From Pezicula radicicola (lineage: Eukaryota > Ascomycota > Leotiomycetes > Helotiales > Dermateaceae): a DNA stretch of 64,000 nucleotides. The translations under genes were made by a program, and so were the position numbers. The notes beneath the pieces were generated by a model. The model made no database searches and was not told the origin of the DNA. It worked only from the letters and a program-made list of their open reading frames with translations. The stretch lies in assembly GCA_003008705.1 (NCBI GenBank), contig PDUO01000103.1, positions 47,051 through 111,050 on the forward strand, in the 5' to 3' direction. Positions within the stretch are counted from its first letter, which is position 1. Every line of letters begins with the position of its first letter. This document shows, piece by piece, positions 1-10,363 of this stretch.

Positions 1-266
1 AGCCCTAGATTATTAGTAGCAGCAGGAGAAAGAAGAACTTAAGCATGAAAGTTAGGCTTAGTCACTTTCTTTGATGTTACTTGTGGTTTCCTTGGTTCTA
101 GAATAAATTCTGTACCTAGTAATAATAGTGATTTTGTGGTTTCATAGTGTATGATTGGCTTAGGTAAGACAGATTATCATACGTTTTGTACCTGAATAAC
201 ATTTATATCATAAGAGGTTCATTCTTGTAGTCAATATCTCTCAGACCTCCTCTAAAAAACATCCCC
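1..266. other. flank downstream of the SMI1/KNR4 gene
   Basis: No coding signal is visible. The stretch lies 3' of the minus-strand SMI1/KNR4 gene and probably holds its terminator and 3' untranslated region. Confidence 0.5.
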
Positions 267-1775
267 CTATCGACAACCTAACGGCAGAAATGTATACTCA
301 GGACGCTCCCTCTGTCTACCATCCGCATAATCCTCCCCCGACTCTTTAGCTTTGAATTCCAAAAAAGTGCGAAAGCTAGGAAAAGCCTCAATAGGTGCCG
401 GACTCGCATCACGCGTAGCAACACACCACTCCAAGTTCTCGAATTCATCAACTGAACCAGCCAGACTCTTCTTAGCACTACGAATACTTGTTTTGACTTT
501 ATCATTGTTGTTTTCTGCACATTGTGAATATTCTTGTTGAGCTACTTTTAATCGATCGGGTGGGAGTAGGTAAACGGAAAAGATATCTTCTGCACCGATT
601 TCGAGAACAGGGTCGAGTGTTGGCCATGAATCGTAATCAAGTTCACCATCGATATTAAAGATTTGTAGATCTAGGAGTTCGATTGGTAATTCTATGTAAT
701 CATCATCGCCTTGTCCTATCCAGTTTACTTCTTCAGCTTTGTGGAGTTGGGGATCTAATATTAGGCCGGCCCATGAACGTGGCATTCCGTTTGTGTAAGA
801 AAGTAATTCTTTGTAATCGTCAGGGAGTTTGATGTTGAGCCGGGTTTCAAGAGCTGTGATTTCTTGGGCTGGTAAGGGTTCCCGCTGAAGGAAATTTTCT
901 TCTTCGTCCCAGTATTCTGTGGATTTGATTTTCTTTACGGTATTTTCCGATATTATGTTTACGAGTTCTTGGATTGACTTGTTTTGGAACGGTCTTTGAG
1001 GGCCATGGTCAAATCGTTGCTTGAATGTGGCGACTACCGTTGAGGTCAAATCTTTCTTTGTTTTAATAAATTAGCACTCCGGATATTGAAATGGTTAATT
1101 GGCGCAAGGAGCACTTACCATTTTCTCATCCTTCACTCCAACCGTTTTCGCCAACGCCCCATCCTTCAATATTTTCCATGACCTAGAAGATTGCACAAGA
1201 TATCGAACCATTTCACCCTCATGTAACCGTGGCACAATCAAAGCGAGAATATCATCCACATCAGGTATGCCCTCCCTGCCACCTCCACCTTCATCTTTCA
1301 AAACACTCGCAACCTCTAAAGCTTTCACTATCACCGCTGGAGCATCATTAGTAACGGTGTATCCCATAGGATGTACATAAGTTTTCATCTTCCCATCATC
1401 AAGATCCTTCAATGTTTCCATCAACTTCACTAACGACCTCTCATCATAACTCTGAAACTCCTCTGGAACCCTAGCTTTGCCCCAAAGTTCTGAAGCATAC
1501 CATTCATCGACTGACGTATCAACATTCTCCAATTCGCCAGAAGGCCAAATAGACGTAACGTGCCATGCAACCCAGAGCGGTCGATTATACATTTTACTCC
1601 AGAACCGAATGAAGCATGGATGGTATTCGTTGATGAGGGAGATTAACTCGCTTGCTGTATGGAGATATCCGAGGATTGCGAATTGTTGAGCTAGGTCGGA
1701 TATCATGCAGCAGAGGATTTCTAGGGAACGAGTACGTTGGATGAGATCTGGGTTGAATAGAGGGAGATGAGACAT
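267..1775 (-). CDS. SMI1/KNR4 family protein
   Basis: Two exons, 1775-1119 and 1055-267, join in phase across a 63-nt intron (donor GTAAGT at 1118, branch-like GCTAAT, acceptor AAAG ending at 1056) and give 481 residues. The C-terminal half, from about residue 278, carries the SMI1/KNR4 fold signature: an acidic helix, then ALETRLNIKLPDDYKELL and SYTNGMPRSW. In yeast Knr4/Smi1 links cell-wall integrity signalling to wall synthesis; related domains occur widely as binding modules. The first 219 residues match no domain I recognise. The short sequence suggests a fungus-specific accessory member rather than the true Knr4 orthologue. Family placement is firm; function is inferred only from the family. 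Confidence 0.8.
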
Positions 1776-2656
1776 GCTGGATGGCTTATTACTTCTTTAC
1801 TTTTGTTTTTAGACCCTTTGAAAATGAATGTTGTGTTGGTGGTACGGTAGGTAGTGCTACATGGTGATACAAGATTGTCGCTTAGGTAAATTTAAGCCGC
1901 GATTGAGACTTGAATGACTTCTTGTCAATGGGGAAGTACATCATCCAAGAACAAGATATTGGATTTGAATAAATGACTCCCTCGAGCTGTTTTTGAACGT
2001 CAGAATCGGGCCATCATTTTAGGCAACAATGAGGTCATGTGACGAAGGAGCCACCTCCTATTTATTATAAGCGACCGTGATACCTTCTACTGTCCTGATT
2101 TGTGAATTCCTTGCTAAGTTATAAGTTACTTAAGATAAGCAGATTATTCAAGTAAGTTAATTTAGAAGAATTTAGGAATTTAGGAAGGGATTTATTGATT
2201 AAGCGATACCTAAAACTATCTATACAGAGTAGCAGTACATTATATCTAAGAATGAAGACCTGTCTAGGTAGAGTGCTCTCATATAAGTACTAAGTGCATT
2301 ATCCTATACACATAGCACCTAATGTTCAATTTCACAGTAGTAACTCTATTCTTGATTCTGTATTCCATACAAGCCTATTCCAAAAACCTCCAAAAATATT
2401 CAAACCCAAGCACAAATCAACACCCCCAAGGAAACCCTCTAAAACAAATCAATGACAACCCACCCAAAACCTACGCTATCCATCACCCCTCACCAATTCC
2501 AAACCCAAAACCACAACCATCCATAACCTCTTCTCCACCTGAGCTCAAAACGTCTCCACTCCTCATACTCTCTCTCCATATCCGTCGGTCCATATATATA
2601 CTCCTTACATAATAGAACCTCAGCTTTCCATCGATAGAATGTTATGGCCTCCTGTG
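1776..2656. other. intergenic stretch
   Basis: This is the promoter side of the SMI1/KNR4 gene followed by AT-rich sequence (about 2095-2330). A 96-codon proline- and serine-rich reading frame at 2322-2612 looks like low-complexity shadow. No RNA gene or repeat was recognised. Confidence 0.4.
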
Positions 2657-2923
2657 TTATAACCCCCGATTTAACATGTTCTCGAATATTTGTTCAAAAA
2701 TCGATGATAATGCCGATTTAGGATCCGAATAAGAATCCGAATCTAAAGATATCAAATCCTGATCTCGCGATTCCTGGAAATTACTTTTATTTTCCTTTGG
2801 GATTTTGATTGGTGTGTCTACATTGGGGTTGGGGTTCGAATTTGAAGTTGGACCGGGATTCGGAATCGAATTGGTTTTGAGATATAACCGGAGTGCTTTG
2901 GAAGGATACATGTTAGTTTCCAT
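2657..2923 (-). CDS. possible small hypothetical protein or 3' exon
   Basis: An 88-residue frame starts with an ATG placed directly after an AG-type acceptor (ACAGATAG) and has a biased but protein-like composition: an N/P repeat region (SNPNPN), a K/N/E segment, then an acidic serine stretch (LISLDSDSYSD). It could be the last exon of a minus-strand gene whose 5' exon is the hydrophobic frame at 3274-3504. That frame has one strong membrane segment, SIVAGLFLLLLIYCSMVY, but no ATG and lies beside a donor-like GTAAGT at about 3527. I cannot join the two in phase. No family recognised. Confidence 0.2.
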   Translation of the reverse strand: METNMYPSKALRLYLKTNSIPNPGPTSNSNPNPNVDTPIKIPKENKSNFQESRDQDLISLDSDSYSDPKSALSSIFEQIFENMLNRGL

Positions 2924-4737
2924 CTATCTGTAAGACTGTATGTAGGGTTAAGGGAATTGGATTTGATCTTCCGGGATATCTTTCTTTCCTTCGTGGAAAG
3001 AAGGTGCATAGTAGAAATTAGGAAAATAAAGAGATATACATATCCAAACCATCACGTTTCCCCTCCCACTCCACCTCCCTCCTCCTCATCTCAGCATAAA
3101 TCATCTCATGAGACCCCATATTTACACTTCACTCGTCCCCTACAAACTCTTTCAAATCCTTCCCCTCCATCTCTCTATAGAAATTCCGCTCGCAATATCC
3201 ACAAACCCAAAGACAAGAAAACCGTAGATGAAAGAATCAAATCAGTAACCGCAATAGCATCATTATTCATTCTTCAAGAAAGAAAATTCCTTAGGTTCAA
3301 GTCCGGTCTCCAAGTCTCAAAATCCCAACTAGCTTCCATAAAGCGGGCCTTAAATGTAAGTGTTGGATTCCATGTACTGTACACCATAGAACAGTAAATC
3401 AGCAAAAGCAAAAACAATCCAGCCACAATCGACCAATGTAGGTAAACATATTCAGTCATGAATAACACAACCCAACCAACCAACCAACCAATAAAAGTAT
3501 CCAAAAAGGAAAAAGGGCAAGAAAACTTACTTTAGTAGCTCTAAAGACCAACATCATTCACACACTTAACATTTTATTACCCTTCTATCTATCTCCTTAA
3601 TTTTTAACCTACTGTATGACGTCTACAAGCCCACTCACCAACTTAAATTCTCAAACTAAAAAAAATACACTTCCAACTTACGAGTAAACCTTATCTCTGG
3701 TAGGAAGCCTCGAGTTTTCTTCCTTCTTAGGCCTAGCAGAGTTGTAGAAGTGGCGACGGCACATAAGGTATAGAGTTGGAGAGTTGGAGAGTTGGGGCTT
3801 ATTAATATAGGTAGGCTAATAACTCCTATAAAAGAAAAAGAAGAATCTCAATCAAGTTCTACTAACTGTTTGTAGTGTATGACGTATGGAGTCAATGATA
3901 ATGATGCTGATTTGCTTACCTGCTTGATTCAATCCGTGGTCAGAACTGCAGGCTATCAAAGAGCATCAAGACACTCTCGCCCACATGGTAGTGAATAACT
4001 CCTACCAGCTCAAGCCTATCTCACCTAGGCAAACATCATAGCTACATAACAGATCACGATCACTGCTACGAAGCATCACTATTGTAGTCACGCCTGAGAG
4101 AATTGAGATATTTGAAAGTTTTGTGTATTACTCAAAGCAAGAATGATCTTGCGCTAGCTACAGGGATTCATCATGAGAAAGTTCAATACTCCAGAAAACA
4201 TAGAGTAAAACCAAATCCTAACGCCAAGTGAAGAATCAAACCAAGACGACCAGGCGATCAAGATGCTATGTATATACATGCATTGGTCCACCCCATCATC
4301 TAGACAGACTCCATGCTGCTCCGCCCACTCCAAGCAATCATCAAAGCAACTATCAGAGAAGAAAAGAATAATCAAGGAAAGAACAAGGCTTTTGTAAGCA
4401 GAATTGGCTCTAAAACAATGGAAAAGATATACAATCGCTTTTTTTGCTTTTATCCGGAAAAGAGTAATCTATCGCTTTTGGTGTCGTTTACTAGCAATGA
4501 TGTGTTTCTCTTCTCTAGTCATAGCAAGAAGCAAAAATCCCCCGTGAAAAGAACAAAATTTTGTTGGTCCAGCTGAGGCCAGGGATGACTGCTTACGCAA
4601 GCCATGCCGTCCGTCAGGCGTATTGGGTCGTTAAGGTCGTTAAGAGGAGACCGAGTATCGTAATGGAGAAAAGAACTGATCGATGTGGATAGACTTGACT
4701 CCGAACAATTTGGCCGGATGATACGGTGGTTGATCAT
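2924..4737. other. intergenic stretch with simple repeats
   Basis: Mostly non-coding. It contains a short CAAC run near 3475-3490 and a 9-mer repeat (GAGTTGGA units) near 3774-3797. A hydrophobic minus-strand frame at 3274-3504 is discussed with the neighbouring entry. Frames at 4154-4737 show no recognisable family and probably include the 3' untranslated region of the gene ending at 4738. Confidence 0.4.
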
Positions 4738-6475
4738 TCAAACCAGGTTGCTGCGACTTCTCTTGTGAGAGTGGGTGGTGTTGCCGGATGAATGTTTGCG
4801 CTTCTTTTGTGCGGCAGTGGCAGCCAGAGGACTTCCGGGACTCGATGGCGGCAAGGTGGCCTTGGCAACCCTTTGCCTTCGAAGAGGTGTGATGGGAGTA
4901 TTGGCTGCAGCAAGACTGCCCTTTTTAATCCCGCGGAGAGTTCCTTGACTAAAAGGTCCAGAGAAGGCAAGAGAGTCCCTCGAGGCGGTGTTCCTACTTA
5001 TGAGCGAATGAGACTCTTGGTTACGCCGAAAGAGAGCAACATTGTGGGTAGACAAATGGTTTAGCAAAGGAATACCTTCACTAGTAGAGGTGGGCGGGCG
5101 GGCAGGTGTGGAGGAAATAGGGTCGGCGTCAGTATTTGCGCTCTCATCTCCCTCTGCTGCTGGGGCATCGTCATCGGATGAATTATCGCCAAAGTTGACT
5201 AAGTCCTCAATATTCCAAAGGTCCTCATCAGACAACTCATCATCGTCGTACGATGAAGCACTATCCTGGACAAAGGTCCCGTCGGCTTGAATGCTGGTGA
5301 AAGGAAAGAAGGCTTCTGGCGGACCAACCGCATTAGCGCCCATCATGTTGTCCAAAGGTGTGTACATGGCGCTCATCATGAGATTGGCAGGGTCAGGAGA
5401 CATGAGTTCTGTACCGGGTGTTCCTACGTCCAGATCCGCAGAGAATCCCATCTGGTTTATATTGCTCGAACCGTTGAAACTGTACCCCCGGGCCTTGGCC
5501 TTGTACATGATAAGTTTCTTTCCGCGACTGTCCAGCACTGCATAAGCCTTGGTGACATCAGGTGTCCACATTGCAAGCCTGGGGCCCTGGGATCGAAACT
5601 GGCGTCGAATGAGTGGCACCTCCTCCTCTTCGTCGCTCGACATCTCGGGTGTTGGGCGACGGAGGATGGAACGAGGAGGGATGTTTCTTCCTTCCTCGGG
5701 AATGTCTTCTTCGGTAGTTTCACCTTCATCGGCTGAAGGCACTGATGTTAGCACTCAAAAACCATAGCAAGCATCGAGTTTACCCACTTTCGTAACCACT
5801 GGAACCTATGGAGCTGCTGTCGTCATTGTTGGCGAAGTCAGCAATATCATCGGCTTCGTCTGAAGCATCTGTAGGATCTCCACGCTCGCTCCCATTGAAA
5901 TCCCAGTATGAGCCTTCGTTGCTGGATGCGTTGTCGTCGAGGTTTTCGTCCGCATTCTCAATAATCTTTCGGAAGGAGGGATCCAACTGGTTTTGCTCTA
6001 GGAAGATATCAGGGAAAATGTTTTCTTCATCATCTGAATCTGAACTGCTGTCTGAGAGGTCGAAGCGGACGCGGCGCGCTTCGGGGGTATCATCATCGTC
6101 AGTATGCCCAGCCATCGCTTGGGTGTATAGATCTGTCTTGGTCATGCGTGCCATCTGGTCGTCGAAGAAGGTGTTTCCATTGCCGAGGACCTTTTCTTGG
6201 GGGCTCATATCAAAGCCGTCCCAGCTGCTCTGATATCCGTCGTTTGAAGGTCGAGGTGTAGCAGTATCATCTTCTTCCTCTGATTCGATGATCGCCTGCT
6301 CCTCGACCTCCTCGACATCTGGCTCGTCCTCTTCGGAGTCACTGATCAAGTCCACTCCCGCATAGTCACCGTCCGAGGAGTAGGAGTCTGTTGCTTTGGA
6401 GTTCCTCCGGACGGCCTTTCGGACAGTCTTCTTGCCCGGAGTCGCGGGAGTCTTGTGTCGAAAGTTGCGCGACAT
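4738..6475 (-). CDS. acidic, intrinsically disordered protein, function unknown
   Basis: Exon 1 (6475-5788) and exon 2 (5732-4738) join in phase over a 55-nt intron (donor GTGGGT, branch GCTAAC, acceptor TTCAG) to give 560 residues. The N-terminus is basic (TPGKKTVRKAVRR) and is followed by many Asp/Glu/Ser clusters (SDSEEDEPDVEEVEEQ, DLSDSSSDSDDEEN). A compact central segment, about residues 260-310 (LAMWTPDVTKAYAVLDSRGK and following), looks like the only folded, conserved core. The C-terminus is Ser/Thr/Pro-rich and ends in a basic cluster (KKRKHSS, SHKRSRSN) that could be a nuclear localisation signal. Composition suggests a nuclear or chromatin-associated role, but that is inference; I recognise no named domain. 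Confidence 0.7.
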
Positions 6476-8888
6476 CGTGTGTAGGGTATGCGATGGTGTT
6501 ATGGGTAAAGTCTTTGTGGGTGCTCGACTGGGGTACTGGCGGTGAGCCTAAAAGATCGTAGGTGAATAGTATATGGTTTTGATGTCAATATCTGTGATGG
6601 TGATATGTTGCACTTGTATGGTGGAGTACGATTGAGGGGGTGGTATATGAGGGGAGACCTTGGTTATGGTCTGGACTGAGGAAGGGAGGATTCAGGTCGG
6701 TGCCAATTCTCGAAATTCTCGCTCACGGATGGAGTCTCCTCCCAACTCAGGAAGGCGCGACTCGACCTTGGATGTATTGTAATGGGCAGACTCGCAATTG
6801 TTAGCCACTGGGGCCTGTAGACAGTGTGAGTCTGGTACTTCGTCGAGGTCGAAAGTTGATTGAAAGTCTCGTGGGCTGAAGGACTACGAGCACGCTCCGG
6901 TGGAGCATGCCCGCAGTGGGCGTTCACAGCTCAGCGATTGCCTGCGGCATGATTCTCGACGAAGGGGTATGGAGGGAGGATTGATGGTTGAGCGTGGTGT
7001 AGGTTGACTTCGTTGTCTTTGGGGATGGTTGATGTTGCGAGGAGGAGGAAAAAAAGAAGTCGTCGACATTATTGAGAGGGGTGTCCAAAAAAGATAATTT
7101 TGGCGCTACCCTAGCGTCAGGCCCGCTTCAGCGATGACACCGTTTGCTGGCCAGTGCTGATGCCCTTTCCCATTGGTCGGGCCTGGCTGACCGCTTCTTT
7201 TTCAACGTGGGTTTGTGAATTCGACACATCTTGTCAAACGTACATTGGTCAGAGGCGCAGAAAAACTACACAAATTCCACCGGGCTGCAGCATCAGAGCG
7301 GAGGCTGACAGAGGCAATGCAATGGCTCTGGACTACGACGTATCGACCGTGAATTATGATAGACAACGGATAAATAATATGGAGACGACAGAGCATCCCT
7401 CTCATGCTTGAGAAGTTCAAAAGCAAAGCAAGTCTATTTTACAGCCCTGTCCATAGGTCCCTAGCGCAGAAAAAGGAAATCCAAAGCCCAGACACAAGAG
7501 CAGTCTCATACCACCACCACCAGTACTGTACAGTACTGTACAGGAGAGAGTAGTAAGTTCTGGTTCTCGCAGTAAAGGAGGTAGAGTTTCACCGTGACCA
7601 CAAAAAAGTTATCATAGACTCGTGGAGCCAGATACAACTCCAGACCGCAAAAGAGTTTTTACCTAAGGAAATCCATTAGTACTCATATATACTCTGCGTA
7701 TGGAGGACAGGACCCTTGATCTTTCCCCCTACTTGAGCCGCCATTCTTGTCGACAGGATTCTACCCCACAAGTCGTTGTTCGTGCTATTCGTAGCACACA
7801 AATTTTTGGCGCGACTAGGGAAAAGATGTCATGCTGGCGCTGAAAATACTCGCAGTATGCCCCCCTTTCAACCACTCTATGACGCCACGAGAGCCGCAGG
7901 ACGAGTCATGGCGCGCGTTACTTGGTGTAGTAGTCAGCGATGGTAGTCATCATTTGTGACTCCACCTGCTCGATGACTACAACTCAAAATTTCTTCCAGA
8001 AATCCAATCACTTTTCTTTCTTCCCATCTCAACTTTTTCGTCCCTTCTCTCTGCTGTACAGAAGGAGATTCCCTCGGCAACTGTCACGGTAGGGTACCTC
8101 ATGACTCGCATATCTGGATGCTGTTTCCGCACCGTTTCCCCAATTGTCGGGTCTTCCTCTGTACCTAGGCTCTGACGACTGAGTCGGTACGATCTCCAAG
8201 AATAGATTAGTGCCCAAGATCTGGAGGGGCAACCCATCACGTGCCAACCCGCGGCTCAGGCACGTGGAAGTCCTTGGCCTCTGCTTTTCTGATGGAGGGG
8301 CATTCCAGATAATGATAATGATAATGATAATGCATTGTTGACCAATTTTAATTTCAATTTTAATTTCAATTTCAATTTCGATCCACGAGATCGTCTCGCC
8401 AATCTGAGCATCGTTGAACCTGCATCTGTACTCCATAACACTCACCTACTTAGTAACTTTATGCGCTGGGACACGCAGAAGTGGGCGATGAGGCAGAAAT
8501 CAGTTCAAGTGGCGGTGTAAATGACATTTGACAGTGTGGTTTGCGCCTGGAGAATTTTGTTGTCATGAATGTCTCTTGACCGACTATTATCTCCTGGACG
8601 TTGCAATCTGCTGATGTACTGACAAACTTTCCTCGATAGTATTGCTTGTTTTCAGAGATGGAGTAATGCGGAAGTGAGAGGTCATCTAAATGCTGCGTGT
8701 AACACTTCTGGATAACATATCATAACATTAGACAGTCTAAAATATCAGTCTCCTATAACCCTCTACCTATTTCCTTCCCAAATCAATGTCTATAGTCCGT
8801 GACTCGTCAACAAGACCAAGACGGCCATTACCAGATAAGCACCTAGTCTCTCATACATATCCTCCGGGTGTCCCTTGCACTCACTTAC
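6476..8888. other. intergenic stretch with two hexanucleotide arrays
   Basis: This stretch combines the promoter side of the acidic-protein gene and the 3' side of the DOMON/b561 gene. It contains a perfect direct and inverted repeat of GTACTGTACA near 7524-7543 and two adjacent hexamer arrays (8308-8331 and 8344-8379, listed separately). Reading frames here are short and show no family. Confidence 0.4.
8308..8379. repeat. two adjacent hexanucleotide microsatellites
   Basis: Four GATAAT units run from 8308 to 8331. After a 12-nt gap come six AATTTY units from 8344 to 8379, in which TTTT and TTTC forms alternate at first and then become uniform. The arrays produce the artificial KL/SL-repeat peptides in the reverse frames. 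Confidence 0.85.
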
Positions 8889-10363
8889 CTAAATCGCACT
8901 GCTCTCACTCTCTGCAGCCGCAGCTTTCCCACCTCTCCTCTTTCCCAGCCCTGCTCCCAAAGCCACACCAATATAGGCAACACCAACGACCGCTGCAACG
9001 ACCGAATACGCAATTTTACCACCGGTGCTATTTGCGGCAAGCTTCAGGCCAAGTCCACCATTGATAATGGACAGTAGTATTAGAATGCGGCCGTACCACT
9101 GATGGGCGTGACCGAAGACCCCTCGGTTCTGGTTACGGACATAGTGTTTGTGTTGGAGAAATCCGAGAACAGGCTGGATAAAGAAGAGACCAAGGAGAAC
9201 AGTGCCGAAAATGGTATGGGTTCTGCCGGCGGATTTGTAGAGCTGCAAGGCAGTGGTTAGATAGCTGAGTTTGAAAAGAAGTTGAACAGTAATGAATAGG
9301 TAACTTACCAATCCCGTCATGTCCGCCAATTTGACACCGAGTCCAAATCCGACGATGAAAAGAGCGAAAGAAAACATTTGAGCGGCAGCATGGACCCAGA
9401 GTCCGGCTCCTAAAGGCATGAGGAGTGCTGCAATAGGGAAGAGTAAGACTACTGCAAGACCCATGATAATTCCATGCGCTTTCTGGTAATCAGTGATGTC
9501 TTCAAAGGAGAAACCTATTTCGGTGACACCAGAGCCATCTCCTGAGGTAGGAGACCCTGGGTTTGATGTGGAAGATGTTGACGTCGGGCTGATGGCCGAA
9601 GCAGTGGCTGTTCCGGATGGTACGCTTGTCACGAATGGATTTGTATCGGCTGAAGCGACAGCTTTTGTAAGGTCTAATGAGAATTGGCGGTAGCCATTTC
9701 CGGAATGCTGAGCAATCGATTCAGAGACCGACGCACTGTTGAGAGCAGACCCTTGATTCCAAGCTGCTATCCAGCTCGACGAGGTTGATGTGGTGCTCGA
9801 TAGTTTTGAAGAGCATGAAGTGCCTAAGATAATCTTTGTTAGCCGCTGGAATCTGCAGTGTTCCTACTGTGCCCATCGCATCGAGTACAGATGCTCATCA
9901 ATGAACCTCAATTACAGGAGACTACCCACATAAGACATTCGCAGTCATAACCCCGTCGCTGACCCCACTCCCTGCTAACAATTCAACCTCCAATGAAGAA
10001 TCGACCCGCGGTTCTACATGCCCAGAGCCACTGCGCGGACTAATGGTAACATTGCCACTGCCATCCGCGTACATCACAAAGATGCTCGCGCCTGCCATCT
10101 GACTGCCAATTCCCAAGCTCACCCATTGATATGATGTAGGGGCAGAAAGTTGGAAGTATATATTGCCGCTACCTGACGAGACGGTATTTTGGGGGATAGA
10201 AACGGAATATGAAGGGCCGGAGGTAATGGGTGTGTAGGTTACTGCTGCTGAGCAGGTTGTGGCTGTGAAGAATGTTAACAATCTATACACGGCATATGGG
10301 GAGTAAACAGAGGCACATACCGTACGCCGCCGCAGCGAAAGCCGTTCTCCACAGGAGATTCAT
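8889..10363 (-). CDS. secreted DOMON (AA8-like) plus cytochrome b561 membrane protein
   Basis: Four exons (10363-10321, 10262-9930, 9823-9310, 9242-8889 with 9309 the last base of exon 3) read in phase to 414 residues. The first intron interrupts a hydrophobic signal peptide (MNLLWRTAFAAAAYATTCSA). Residues about 21-175 form a DOMON cytochrome domain like that of cellobiose dehydrogenase. GIGSQMAG supplies the likely axial Met70 and QHSGNGYRQFSLDL the likely axial His165. A Ser/Thr/Pro linker leads into a cytochrome b561 / ferric-reductase-like membrane domain (HGIIMGLAVVLLFPIAALLM, later QHKHY and GHAHQWYGR) whose histidines suit b-haem binding. Such fusions are thought to move electrons across the plasma membrane, for example for iron reduction or oxidase partners. 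The third intron (66 nt) is in frame with no stop, so a retained-intron form would also read through. Confidence 0.88.

Noticed and set aside
2957..3397. 146-codon plus-strand frame rich in Pro and Ser
   Set aside because: Low complexity, no relatives, no context; the opposite strand also holds a competing hydrophobic frame.
5287..5736. 149-codon plus-strand frame
   Set aside because: It is antisense to the well-supported acidic-protein exon and has no domain or codon support of its own.
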